Source of the DNA: Micromonospora sp. M71_S20
GTDB taxonomy: Bacteria; Actinomycetota; Actinomycetes; Mycobacteriales; Micromonosporaceae
NCBI RefSeq assembly: GCF_003664255.1
Contig: NZ_RCCV01000001.1
Location: 1,922,001-1,986,000, forward strand
Length of the DNA: 64,000 nt
Direction: 5' to 3'
Shown here: one piece after another, positions 34,725 to 44,326 of the stretch
How the letters are laid out: every line of letters begins with the position of its first letter
Position numbering within the stretch: the stretch's first letter is position 1
Position numbers and translations under genes: made by a program
Notes under the pieces: generated by a model
The model's database searches: none
What the model was told of the DNA's origin: nothing
Seen by the model: only the letters and a program-made list of their open reading frames with translations

Positions 34725-34931
34725 TCAGCGGGCGCCGGGTCCCAGGTTGTTGTCGGCGTTGCGGGGGATGACGCTGAACTGGCCCTCGGACTCCATCCGC
34801 ACCTCCTTGACGTCATCTAAGCGCTCGACGCCCTGCTGGCGGAGTTGGCTGTACAACTCGTCCTCGGTGATCAACTCACGGCGCATGTTGCGGCGCAGCA
34901 TGCGGCCCTCTCGGACCAGTACCAGGGGCCC
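34725..34931 (-). pseudogene. YetF/DUF421 membrane protein, C-terminal fragment
   Basis: GPLVLVREGRMLRRNMRREL, then LYSQLRQQGVERLDDVKEV, is the cytoplasmic end of DUF421 (YetF) proteins. The membrane part is absent. It is joined to the 3' end of the OBAP gene at ~34931-34955, marking a deletion. Confidence 0.7.
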
Positions 34932-34954
34932 TGAGTGGCGAACCGGCCGCCTGA

Positions 34955-35665
<711 letters not shown>

Positions 35666-35808
35666 CGATCGTTCCTCCCCTCCGCCGAGACGATCTCGTC
35701 TCCAGTCCAAGCTAGGCGGACCGCCGACCGGCAACCGCGTTTCCGGCCGCCGCCCTACCTTCGGGTGTTTCCTCCCTCCACGGGCAGGACAGGCGCCTTT
35801 CGCCGCGA

Positions 35809-36492
35809 CTATCCGGCGGCGGCGCGGGCGACGAGGTCGGCGAAGACCGCCGGGTCGTCGGCGTCGACGACCGGGAAACCGGCACCGGGCTCACCCACCC
35901 AGTGCATGGTGATGCCCGGGTTATGGACCTGGTACCCGTCGGCGAGGAACAGGTGGGGGCTGCCCTGCACGTCGTCGCGGTGCTGCTGGTAGTCGCGCAT
36001 CATCGCGCTGCGGGCACGCCCGGTGTCCATGGCGTCGGCGAGCTCTGACGTGTCGACGGTGGAACAACCGTCGGCGATGTCGAGGATCTCGTGGCGCAGG
36101 GAGATACAGCGGCTGTCGCGGAAGAACGCCATCCGCAGCGCGAGGTCGAGGTCCTCGGCGGCGGCCGGGGACTGTTCCTTGGCTGCGTGTACCGCCTCGT
36201 TGGGCAGCAGGGTGGTGACCGGCCACGTCGCGGGATCGGCCTGCCAGGGTTTGAATTCGAGGCTGGGTTCGAGCGCGCCGAGCACCGGCACCTCGGCTTC
36301 CAGGTACCGCTTGGGGATCGGGAATCGGTTGAGGTCCTCGAGCAGGAACAGCCGGTGGTCGAGGTGGACCCGGTTGTCGAGGCCGGCCTCGGCGCGGGCG
36401 CGCAGCAGCCGCACGATCGCGATCGTGGACCAGCCGCATGCCACGTCGGTGTAGATGACGATGGTTCCGGGGGTGACGTCAGGCCGTGCCAT
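35809..36492 (-). CDS. DsbA-family thioredoxin-like protein without CxxC
   Basis: 227 residues. The N-terminal strand is IVIYTDVACGWS, where the usual CxxC is CGWS, so only one redox cysteine remains. The helical insert (RHEILDIADGCSTVDTSEL) and the cis-Pro region (VQGSPHLFLADGYQVHNPG) are as in the FrnE/DsbA group. It may be a glutathione- or mycothiol-type isomerase rather than a disulphide oxidase. GGAGGAG precedes ATG 36492. In line with the alcohol dehydrogenase gene upstream (65-bp gap). Confidence 0.85.
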   Translation of the reverse strand: MARPDVTPGTIVIYTDVACGWSTIAIVRLLRARAEAGLDNRVHLDHRLFLLEDLNRFPIPKRYLEAEVPVLGALEPSLEFKPWQADPATWPVTTLLPNEAVHAAKEQSPAAAEDLDLALRMAFFRDSRCISLRHEILDIADGCSTVDTSELADAMDTGRARSAMMRDYQQHRDDVQGSPHLFLADGYQVHNPGITMHWVGEPGAGFPVVDADDPAVFADLVARAAAG

Positions 36493-36557
36493 GTCGTCTC
36501 CTCCTTCGGTCCGGAGGGCGCGGCGCCGTCCGGGCGCCGCGCGAGGTGGCCGGTGGT

Positions 36558-37757
36558 TCAGCTGGTGAGGGCGACCTTCAGCCAGCCGGGATCGCGGTCC
36601 TGGAACTGCCGGTACGCCTGCAGCACGTCGGTCATCGGTTCGTGCTTCGTCAGCAGCTGGGCCGGGTCGACGGTGCCGTTGGTGACCAGCCGTAGCAGCT
36701 CCGGGATGTACTTGCGGTGGTGGCAGTTGCCGCTGCGGATGGTGAGGTTCTTCATCATCGCCTCGCCGAACGGCCAAGTTGTCACGGTCTGCGGGTAGAC
36801 GCCGATCACGCCGAGGGTGCCGGCCTTGGCCACGGCCTGCACCGCCCATTGGGCGGCGAGGCTCGGCGCGTCACCCGGCGCCCACGCCGGGTCGGTCTCC
36901 GGCGCGATCTGCTGGACCTCGCGGTCGAACTGCTGCGCCTGCTGGTCGGTCTGCTCGGTGGCGGGACCCTCGGCGGGGCGTTCGGCGTCCACGCCGACGG
37001 CGTCGACGACCTTGTCGACGCCGATGCCGCCGGTCATCTCGACGATCGTTTCCACCGGGTCCTCGGCGTTGAAGTTCACCACCTCGGCGTGCTGCGCCCG
37101 CGCCATAGCCAGGCGATCCTCCAGCCCGTCCACGACGATCACCCGGCCGGCACCCTGCAGGTAGGCCGACAGGACAGCGAGTTGCCCGACCGGTCCGGCG
37201 CCGAACACCGCGACGGTCTCGCCCGGCCGCACGTCGGCGAGGCGGGCGCCGAACCAGGCGGTGGGCCAGATGTCCGACAGCATGACCGCCTGCTCGTCGC
37301 CGACCTCGTCCGGGATCGGCACCAGGCCGACGCTGGCGTAGGGCACCCGGGCGTACTCGGCCTGCAGGCCGTCGAATCCACCGGCGGCCTCCGGGCCGCC
37401 GAAGAACGCGGTGCCGGCGCGCTTGCCACCGGGGTTGGCGTTGTCGCACTGGGCGAAGTACCCGGCCCGGCAGTACGAGCAGTAGCCGCAGGCGATCGTC
37501 GACGGAACGATCACCCGGTCACCGGGTGAGAGGTTGCGGACCCCGGGCCCGATCTCGACGACCTCGCCGACGGCCTCGTGGCCGAGGACGACGCCGGGAC
37601 GCAGGCCGGGCATCGTGCCACGGACCATGTGCAGGTCGGTGCCGCAGATCGCGCTGGTGGTGATCTTCACGATCGCGTCGGTCGGATCCTGGATCTTCGG
37701 GTCAGGCACGTCGGAGAACCGGATGTCCCCGACGCCGTGCCAGGTGACGGCCTTCAT
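36558..37757 (-). CDS. zinc-dependent alcohol/formaldehyde dehydrogenase
   Basis: 399 residues, medium-chain dehydrogenase. Catalytic zinc ligands are in CGTDLH and GHEAVG. The structural zinc site is CGYCSYCRAGYFAQC. The Rossmann motif is VAVFGAGPVGQLAVL. An insert of ~40 residues near 265-300 (rich in Gln and Glu) is typical of formaldehyde dehydrogenase-like members. It starts MKAVTWHGVGDIRFSDV. It probably oxidises small alcohols or aldehydes with NAD. Confidence 0.92.
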   Translation of the reverse strand: MKAVTWHGVGDIRFSDVPDPKIQDPTDAIVKITTSAICGTDLHMVRGTMPGLRPGVVLGHEAVGEVVEIGPGVRNLSPGDRVIVPSTIACGYCSYCRAGYFAQCDNANPGGKRAGTAFFGGPEAAGGFDGLQAEYARVPYASVGLVPIPDEVGDEQAVMLSDIWPTAWFGARLADVRPGETVAVFGAGPVGQLAVLSAYLQGAGRVIVVDGLEDRLAMARAQHAEVVNFNAEDPVETIVEMTGGIGVDKVVDAVGVDAERPAEGPATEQTDQQAQQFDREVQQIAPETDPAWAPGDAPSLAAQWAVQAVAKAGTLGVIGVYPQTVTTWPFGEAMMKNLTIRSGNCHHRKYIPELLRLVTNGTVDPAQLLTKHEPMTDVLQAYRQFQDRDPGWLKVALTS

Positions 37758-37905
37758 CGGATGTCCCTTCGTCGGCTTACCCGGTCATCTACCCGGCACG
37801 GTCCGGCGAAACCGTGCGGGCACGGATCAGACGTTTCTCCCGGCACCGTGGGGTTACCTCACTGAGGGGACGAGGAACGACCGCCGACCGTTGAGGGGAC
37901 CCGTC

Positions 37906-39204
37906 ATGGCCCGACCCAGGATCGTCATCATCGGTGCGGGATTCGCCGGTTTTCACGCCGCCCGCCGCCTGGCAAGAGTGTCGCGGGGCGCCGCCGACGT
38001 GGTACTGGTGAACCCGACCGACTACTTCCTGTACCTGCCGCTGCTGCCGGAGGTTTCCGGCGGTGTGCTCGACCCCCGGCGGGTCACCGTGCCGCTGGCC
38101 GACACCCTGCCCGGTGTGCAGGTGGTGCTCGGCGAGGTCGACGGTATCGACACCGACGGCAAGGCCGTGTCCTACGTGGACCCCGAGGGGCGGTCCGGCC
38201 GGTTGGCGTACCACCGGTTGGTGCTGGCCGCCGGCAGCGTCAACAAGCTGCTGCCGATTCCCGGCGTCGCCGACCACGCGCACGGGTTTCGCGGTATCCC
38301 CGAGGCGGTGCACCTGCGGGAGCGGCTGATCCAGCAGATCGAGATGGCAGACGCCACCGACGACCCGGCCGAACGGGAGGCCCGCTGCACCTTCGTGGTG
38401 GTCGGTGCCGGCTACACCGGCACCGAGGTCGCCGCCCAGGGACAGCTGTTCACCGACGACATCGTCCGCCACCACCCGAGACTCGACGGGATCCGGCCAC
38501 GTTGGCTGCTGCTGGACACCGCCGACCGGGTCCTGCCCGGCCTCGCCGAACGGATGTCCACCGTCGCCGGGCGGGTACTGCGTGAGCGCGGCATCGAGGT
38601 GTGCCTCGGCACGTCCGTCACCGAGGCCACCGCCGAAGGGGTCCACCTCTCCGACGGCCGGTTCGTGCCGTCCCGCACCCTGGTGTGGTGCGTCGGCGTA
38701 CGCCCCGACCCGCTCGTCGAGGCCACCGGGCTGCCCACCACCAGGGGGCGGGTCACCGTCGACGAGTACCTGGCCGTGCCCGGACACCCGGAGATCCTCG
38801 CCTGCGGTGACGCCGCCGCCGTACCCGACCCGGCCCGACCCGGGGAGATCACCCCGATGACCGCCCAGCACGCCGTCCGGCAGGGCCGGCTCGCCGCCGA
38901 CAACATCGCCGCCTCCTACGGCGTCGGGCGCCACCGCCGCTACCGGCACCGCGACCTGGGGTTCGTCGTGGACCTGGGTGGCTGGCAGGCCACCGCGAAC
39001 CCGCTGCACGTGCCCCTGTCCGGGCCGCCGGCCAGGATCATGGCTCGCGGCTACCACCTGCTGTCCCTGCCCGCCAACCGCGCGCGCACCGCCGCCGACT
39101 GGCTCTTCGCGGCGGTCGGCTCCCGACCCAGCGTGCAACTCGGGCTGGTGCCCGGCACCGCCGTGCCACTGGACACCGCCGCACCGGAACTCATCCGCCG
39201 CTGA
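37906..39204 (+). CDS. type II NADH dehydrogenase-like FAD oxidoreductase
   Basis: 432 residues. The FAD motif is RIVIIGAGFAGFHAARRLA and the NAD motif FVVVGAGYTGTEVA, with the ATG in EILACGDAAAVPD. This is the Ndh2/FadH2 pattern, with a membrane-associating C-terminus (ARGYHLLSLPANRARTAADW). It would oxidise NAD(P)H and reduce quinone. GAGGGG precedes ATG 37906. Divergent from the alcohol dehydrogenase gene. Confidence 0.92.
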   Translation: MARPRIVIIGAGFAGFHAARRLARVSRGAADVVLVNPTDYFLYLPLLPEVSGGVLDPRRVTVPLADTLPGVQVVLGEVDGIDTDGKAVSYVDPEGRSGRLAYHRLVLAAGSVNKLLPIPGVADHAHGFRGIPEAVHLRERLIQQIEMADATDDPAEREARCTFVVVGAGYTGTEVAAQGQLFTDDIVRHHPRLDGIRPRWLLLDTADRVLPGLAERMSTVAGRVLRERGIEVCLGTSVTEATAEGVHLSDGRFVPSRTLVWCVGVRPDPLVEATGLPTTRGRVTVDEYLAVPGHPEILACGDAAAVPDPARPGEITPMTAQHAVRQGRLAADNIAASYGVGRHRRYRHRDLGFVVDLGGWQATANPLHVPLSGPPARIMARGYHLLSLPANRARTAADWLFAAVGSRPSVQLGLVPGTAVPLDTAAPELIRR

Positions 39205-39205
39205 G

Positions 39206-39265
39206 TCCTCCCTGCCGAAGCCGCCGGCCGGACCCTGGGTGACTCGGCCCGGCCGCCAGGGAGGA
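39206..39265 (+). terminator. imperfect stem-loop after the flavoprotein gene
   Basis: TCCTCCCTG and CAGGGAGGA enclose further GC-rich complementary runs (GCCGG...CCGGC), directly after the stop codon. The rest of the 240-bp gap to the next gene has nothing clear. Confidence 0.5.
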
Positions 39266-39445
39266 ACGGGAGCCGCGACCGGCTCATCCTCCCGGGAGAC
39301 CGGAACCGGCCGCCTCCGTACCGGCTTCCACCCGCTCGCCGGCGGAGCGGCTTCCGTGCATCCGGTGACCGATGACGGGTGCCCGAGGCGTGCCCTCCGA
39401 CTGGAGTGCCCTAACCGCAGGTCAGGAGGGTACCCCGGAGGCAGC

Positions 39446-40666
39446 ATGGGTGGTATGGGGCTTCGTGAAGGCGACGGACGGGACCTGCTGCAACGTCGGG
39501 AGGACGTCCGGCAGGCCAACTTCTTGGAGCTCTTCGTCGACCTGGTGCTGGTCTTCGCCCTCTCCGGAGTGGTCAACAGGGTGGTGCGGGACGCCACCGC
39601 AGCAGAGCCCCTCATCCAGTGGCGGTCCCTGGCGTACCTGCTGGTGTTGTCTCTGCCGCTGATCTGGCTGTGGATCACCACGGCGCACATCACCAGCTGG
39701 TTCGACCCCCGCCGCCGCAAGGTCCAGTGGCTCGTGCTCGCCAGCGCGTTCGGCCTGCTGGTTATGGCCTCGTCCCTACCGCACGCGTTCGCCGACGAGG
39801 GCTGGTCGTTCGCGCTGCCGTACGTGATCCTGCTCTGCGTCCGACCGCTGATACTGCTGCCCAGCGTGCGCGGGCACGCCCTGCGCGACCTCTACGCCCG
39901 GTCGCTGCCGTGGTGTGCGGTCGGGGCGGCAATCTGGGTGGCCGGCACGCTCATGAGCGGCGACGCCCGCGCCGCCCTGTGGGCGATCGCCGTGACGGTG
40001 GACATCGTCGCCGCGCAAATACGCTGGCCGGTTCTCGGCCGGGCCCGACCGCCGGTCAGCGCGTGGGCGATGGACAGCGGCCACCACCTGCCCGAGCGCT
40101 ACCAACAGCTGCTGATGATCGCCCTCGGCGAGACCGTCCTGGCGGTGGGCCTCACCTTCACCGACCTGCCGAACACCGCGGCCACATGGGCGGCGCTGGT
40201 GGTGGCGTACCTGTCGACGGTGCTGCTCTGGCGGATCTACTTCTACCGCTCCGGCCAGGTTCTCGCCGAAGCGGTCGCCGCCGCCGGAGATCGACTGGCC
40301 GCCGGCCGCGCCACCGGCATCGCCCACGTCTCCATGGTCATCGGCATCGTCACCACCGCCGTCGGCTACGAGATCGTGCTCGAACACCCCACCGGCCGAC
40401 CCGAGCCCGTCTGGCTCGCCGTGATCCTCGGCGGTCCCACACTCTTCCTCTACGGCCGCATCCGCCTGGAACGGGTCGTCTTCGACCGGCTGTCCATCCG
40501 CCGCGTCGTCGCCATCGCCGTACTGACGACCGCCGCCGTACCGCTGCACCGCGCCCCACCCCTGGCCGCTTCCGTCACGGCAGCGTTCGTGCTGCTTGGG
40601 GTCGCTGTCGCCGACGCCCGGCACGCCGCCGGACGCCCGCCCGAAAAGCCGTCACCCGCGCACTGA
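39446..40666 (+). CDS. low-temperature-requirement A (LtrA) family protein
   Basis: 406 residues with about ten hydrophobic helices. The family start is NFLELFVDLVLVFALSGVVN, and ERYQQLLMIALGETVLAVG is diagnostic for LtrA proteins. Function in bacteria is unknown. GGAGG precedes ATG 39446. The 234 bases after it hold short palindromic runs (e.g. CGGCCGGC) but no gene. Confidence 0.9.
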   Translation: MGGMGLREGDGRDLLQRREDVRQANFLELFVDLVLVFALSGVVNRVVRDATAAEPLIQWRSLAYLLVLSLPLIWLWITTAHITSWFDPRRRKVQWLVLASAFGLLVMASSLPHAFADEGWSFALPYVILLCVRPLILLPSVRGHALRDLYARSLPWCAVGAAIWVAGTLMSGDARAALWAIAVTVDIVAAQIRWPVLGRARPPVSAWAMDSGHHLPERYQQLLMIALGETVLAVGLTFTDLPNTAATWAALVVAYLSTVLLWRIYFYRSGQVLAEAVAAAGDRLAAGRATGIAHVSMVIGIVTTAVGYEIVLEHPTGRPEPVWLAVILGGPTLFLYGRIRLERVVFDRLSIRRVVAIAVLTTAAVPLHRAPPLAASVTAAFVLLGVAVADARHAAGRPPEKPSPAH

Positions 40667-40900
40667 ACAACAGTGTCGCGGCCCGATCAGTCTCTCGGCT
40701 TGCCCGCAGCGGCAAGCGGCCGGCTGCCGGCCGTTGGATCTGCAGCGGGTCACCGGGTACGGCAGCGACGCAACCCTCCCCAGCTTCTGGTCTCGCCTCG
40801 CCGACACGGGTCCGGGGTGCCCCTTCACCACCGCTTGGCTCACCTGACGACCGCGCGTCTGCGCGTCCGCGACGTGGCCCAGCCCGTGCTGGTGCGGCGC

Positions 40901-41611
40901 TCAGTCGCGGCCGCCGTTGACCGCCCGGTCGACCAGTGACTCGGCGACCTCCCGCAGCTTCCGGTTGGAATCCTGCGACACCCGGGCCAGGATGGCGAAC
41001 GCCTCCTCGGCCGAGCACCGGCGCTGACCCATGATGATGCCCTTGGCCTGCTCGATCACTGCCCGGCTCTGCATCGCCTCCTGCATCTGCTGGGCCAGGG
41101 TGGCGGTGCTTTCGTAGAGATGAACGTTGGCCAGCGCGATGGCGGCGTACCCGGCCAGCGTCTGGGCGAGTTCGACGTGCTCGTCGAAGGCACCCGGTGC
41201 CGCGCCGTAGATGTTGAGCGCCCCTACCATCGCCTCCTGGATGGGCAGCCCGATCGACAGGGAGCTGGCGGCCCCTGCCACTCGGGCGCGGCCCGCCCAC
41301 TCCGGCCAGCGGCTCTCCACCGTCATGTTGGGAACCAGCATCGCCGCACCGGTCGTCGCGGCGTCCAGGCACGGGCCGCGACCGTGCTCGTACTGCCACT
41401 GGTCCAGCGTTAGCGCCAGCTTCCCGGTGTACGCGGCGGTGTACGCCTCGGCGCCCTGGACCAGAGTGACCGATACCTCGGCGGTGCCGGGGATCGTGTC
41501 CTTCGCGACCTGGGCGATGGTCGACAAGACCACATCGAGGTCGACCTCTTGGTACTTGATCCGCCCGAGTCTGATCAAGGCTGCGGCGAGGTCGGGGTGG
41601 GCCTGCGGCAT
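40901..41611 (-). CDS. GAF-ANTAR regulator (copy B)
   Basis: 236 residues. GAF domain with GRGPCLDAATTG and IGLPIQEAMVGALNIYG; ANTAR domain with MQSRAVIEQAKGIIMGQRRC. Same length and layout as copies A and C. The start MPQAHPDLAAALIRL at 41611 has only a weak ribosome site (GGACG). Probably a ligand- or stress-sensing antiterminator. Confidence 0.93.
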   Translation of the reverse strand: MPQAHPDLAAALIRLGRIKYQEVDLDVVLSTIAQVAKDTIPGTAEVSVTLVQGAEAYTAAYTGKLALTLDQWQYEHGRGPCLDAATTGAAMLVPNMTVESRWPEWAGRARVAGAASSLSIGLPIQEAMVGALNIYGAAPGAFDEHVELAQTLAGYAAIALANVHLYESTATLAQQMQEAMQSRAVIEQAKGIIMGQRRCSAEEAFAILARVSQDSNRKLREVAESLVDRAVNGGRD

Positions 41612-41780
41612 GAGCTGTGACGTCCTTGTACGAAGCGCCGTCTGACCCAGCGGGTGACACGGCGGGTGGCGGGACGGCCCGCAGTCGCGGACCGAGGTCC
41701 CGATCCGTCGGGATCGGGCCGCGCCGCTTCTTGACGCTCGTTCCTGATGCCCCGGCTGGGACGTCAGTTGCGAAACAACT

Positions 41781-42230
41781 CTACGACCCGGTGTGTGCCG
41801 GGATGACGCGACGTGCCGCTCCTCGGCCGGCGACCCTGACCGACGTCCGTTCGATCACCTCGAAGCCGGCGAGCGTGCCCGTCACGTCGAGGACGCGACG
41901 GACCACCGGCGAAAGGTGGCGAAGGGTCAACCGCCTGCCACGCTCGGTCAGCTGCCGATGCGCACGTAGCAGCGCGTCGGTGCCGTACGCGCCGAAGAAG
42001 GTGACAGCCGAGAGATCTACCACCACCAGCGGCGCCTTCGCCGCGACGACGTCCTCCAGGAACTCCGCCAGCTGGTGGGCGTTGCTCAGGTCGACCTCAC
42101 CGGCGACCGTGACCCGGCTGCTGTCTCTGCTGAGCTCGCAGCTCAGCCACATGATCGGTTCGTCCCCCCGGGGCCTTCCAGATGCGGTCGGAACGTGGTG
42201 ACATCCGAAACCGGGCAGTTCCTGGGACAT
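41781..42230 (-). CDS. STAS-domain anti-anti-sigma factor (copy 2)
   Basis: 149 residues, start MSQELPGFGCHHV. STAS core VTVAGEVDLSNAHQLAEFLE and LVVVDLSAVTFFGAYGTDAL; here the position of the phospho-serine is Gly (FFGAYG), so it may be constitutively active or inert. The leader GGGAGGCGCCATG is as in copy 1. Divergent from GAF-ANTAR copy C. Confidence 0.85.
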   Translation of the reverse strand: MSQELPGFGCHHVPTASGRPRGDEPIMWLSCELSRDSSRVTVAGEVDLSNAHQLAEFLEDVVAAKAPLVVVDLSAVTFFGAYGTDALLRAHRQLTERGRRLTLRHLSPVVRRVLDVTGTLAGFEVIERTSVRVAGRGAARRVIPAHTGS

Positions 42231-42287
42231 GGCGCCTCCCACCTTGCGGTTCGAGAATCCTTCCCGCCGTTATCGGCGGGAGCGGGA

Positions 42288-42306
42288 GGGCGCATGTCTT
42301 GACCCG
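42288..42306 (-). promoter_or_regulatory. conserved 19-bp leader motif of the STAS genes (2)
   Basis: GGGCGCATGTCTTGACCCG on the plus strand, 58 bases upstream of STAS copy 2; identical to the site at 44255. GGCGTATG lies just upstream on the minus strand, similar to a SigB/SigF -10 box. Confidence 0.75.
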
Positions 42307-42426
42307 AACACGAACATACGCCGTTCGGGTGGGCATCGCACGCCAGGCTGGTTCCCCGTCCGCCGATCCTCGGTACGTTTGGTCGAGCGACAAGTCCGCC
42401 GACCCCGACCCGACAAGGAACCACGC

Positions 42427-43131
42427 ATGGACGCCCCGCGGACGGACCCCGGCGAAGCCCTCGCCGCACTCGGCCGGATCCGGCTCGACGAGGTCGAGCT
42501 CGACGATGTGGTCCGACGGGTCGCCGAGTTGGCCAACCGAACCGTCGCGGGGAGCGCGCACGTGTCGGTCGCACTGATCCAGGCCGGCGCGAACCGGGCC
42601 ATCGCATACACCAGCGACCTCGCCCGCGAACTCGACGACTGGCAATATCAGCGCGACGACGGCCCCTGCCTCGACGCCGCGGTCAGCGCCGTCAGCGTGT
42701 CCCTCCCCGATATGTCCGACGAACAGCGGTGGCCGGAATGGGCGGCGCAGGCGCGAGCGGCGGGCATCGGCAGCTCGCTGTCGATCGGGCTGCCCATCCA
42801 GGAGGCGGTCACCGGCGCGCTCAATCTGTACGCCACCTCGACGCATGCCTTCGACCACGCGGCGATCGAGCTGGCGGAGGAGTTCGCCGCGTACGCCGCC
42901 GTCGCGCTGGCCAACGCGCACCTCTACGACAGCACGGCCGTGCTGGCCCGGCAGATGCAGGAGGCGATGCGCAGCCGGGCTGTGATCGAGCAGGCCAAGG
43001 GCATCATCATGGGTGAGCGACGGTGCTCGGCCGACGAGGCATTCACGCTGTTGGCCAAACTCTCCCAGGACACCAACCGCAAGCTGCGCGAGGTGGCCGA
43101 GGCCCTGGTGGCCAACGCCGCCAACCGCTAG
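42427..43131 (+). CDS. GAF-ANTAR regulator (copy C)
   Basis: 234 residues. GAF domain (DDGPCLDAAVSA, IGLPIQEAVTGALNLYA) and ANTAR domain (MRSRAVIEQAKGIIMGERRC, AFTLLAKLSQDTNRKLRE). ATG 42427 follows AAGGAA. Its stop overlaps the stop of the convergent kinase gene by two bases. Confidence 0.94.
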   Translation: MDAPRTDPGEALAALGRIRLDEVELDDVVRRVAELANRTVAGSAHVSVALIQAGANRAIAYTSDLARELDDWQYQRDDGPCLDAAVSAVSVSLPDMSDEQRWPEWAAQARAAGIGSSLSIGLPIQEAVTGALNLYATSTHAFDHAAIELAEEFAAYAAVALANAHLYDSTAVLARQMQEAMRSRAVIEQAKGIIMGERRCSADEAFTLLAKLSQDTNRKLREVAEALVANAANR

Positions 43132-43550
43132 GTGAGCAGCACCTCGCACCACACCACCTTGCCGGGCGGCTGCGGCGTGCAGCCCCACGCCTCGGCCATG
43201 GTGTCGATCAACCAGAGGCCCCGGCCGCCGACCGCCTCGTAGTCCGGCCGGGTGAGCACGGGTAGCGCCGGGTTGGAATCCGACACCGCCACCCGCACCC
43301 GTCCCTGGTCGACATCCACCTGAAGGCACAGGGGCGGCGGACCGTGCCGCACGGCGTTGGCAATCAGCTCGCTGGTCAGCAGCACCACCGTGTCGCAGGC
43401 CTGGAACGGTACCTCCCACCGGCACAGGTGTTCGGCCACGAACCGGCGCCCCTCCGCACATGCCATGACCGCGGCGGGCAGGTCCGGCAAGACCGCCATG
43501 CGTTTTCTGGTGGTCGACCGGAACATGGAGTCCAGAAAATCATGGGTCAC
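43128..43550 (-). CDS. RsbW-like anti-sigma / HATPase_c kinase
   Basis: 140 residues. ATP-binding GHKL motifs: N-box SELIANAVRHG, G1 VAVSDSNPALP and G2 GGRGLWLIDTMA. Single-domain proteins of this type phosphorylate STAS partners or bind sigma factors. Three STAS genes nearby are candidate partners. The start at 43550 is the first ATG; ATG 43499 (MAVLPDLPAAV) is also possible. The 211-bp gap to the next STAS gene holds nothing clear. Confidence 0.88.
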   Translation of the reverse strand: MTHDFLDSMFRSTTRKRMAVLPDLPAAVMACAEGRRFVAEHLCRWEVPFQACDTVVLLTSELIANAVRHGPPPLCLQVDVDQGRVRVAVSDSNPALPVLTRPDYEAVGGRGLWLIDTMAEAWGCTPQPPGKVVWCEVLLT

Positions 43551-43761
43551 ATCAGGTCCAGAGGCAGACGCCAGCAGCGGGGCACCTCACAGGCGCCCGA
43601 CCCGTCGCCGCCGGCCGGCGGCACGTCACCCAGTGTGGCACCGGTTGTCGGACGGTGGCCAGAGGGTCCGGCCGGAGGGCCTGCTGGAATCTGGACGATC
43701 ACTGCTTCCCTCGGCACGCATCCGTCACCAACCCATCGTCAGGGGTGGCGCCGCACCGGCG

Positions 43762-44189
43762 TCACCAGGTCAACGGTCGTCGATCGCGGGCGGAGCGGAC
43801 GGCCTGCGCCCGGCTGAGCGGGAAGTTCGTCAGGGCGCCGGCCGTGGCGAGGAGGTACGTGACGCACGGCGCGGGATCCCGCAGGAGGAACGTGGCCCCG
43901 GCCCTCGCCGCGAAGTGCTGGGCCTGCAGCAGCGCGCTCACACCGTGCGCGCTGAAGATCCGCACCGCGGAAAGGTCCACCGCGACCACGGGCACCGGCG
44001 GGTGGCAGACACACTCCACCAACTCGGTGAGCAGGTGGGCGTTGCTCATGTCGATCTCACCGGAGACGGTGACCAGCTTCGCCGAACCGTCACTCGTCAG
44101 CGCCAGCGACATGATCGGCTGCCCGAGCCGGTCCGGTTCTCGTGCAGACGACCACCTGCGCGGGTACGAGGAACCCCGTTTCCTGACAT
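43762..44189 (-). CDS. STAS-domain anti-anti-sigma factor (copy 3), 5' frame problem
   Basis: The STAS core is intact (VTVSGEIDMSNAHLLTELVE, VAVDLSAVRIFSAHGVSALL). ATG 44189, which has the same GGCGCCATG leader as copies 1 and 2, leads into a frame that stops after 30 codons. The STAS frame only becomes available from ATG 44112 (MSLALTSDGSAKLV), giving 116 residues. Either an indel damaged the first ~25 codons or translation starts at 44112. Confidence 0.75.
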
Positions 44190-44254
44190 GGCGCCTTCGC
44201 TGTCCACCGGCGGGCCCGCCCGTGCCGCACGAGGCGGCGGAGGAAGGCTCTGGA

Positions 44255-44273
44255 GGGCGCATGTCTTGACCCG
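44255..44273 (-). promoter_or_regulatory. conserved 19-bp leader motif of the STAS genes (3)
   Basis: GGGCGCATGTCTTGACCCG on the plus strand, 66 bases upstream of ATG 44189; identical to the site at 42288. GGGGGTAGG lies just upstream on the minus strand. Confidence 0.75.
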
Positions 44274-44326
44274 TTGACCTGTCCTACCCCCACGATCCGG
44301 CCTCACACCCGCAGGTTCGCGGCGCG

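Noticed and set aside
43128..43131. Two-base overlap of convergent stop codons
   Set aside because: Common in compact actinomycete genomes; not notable.
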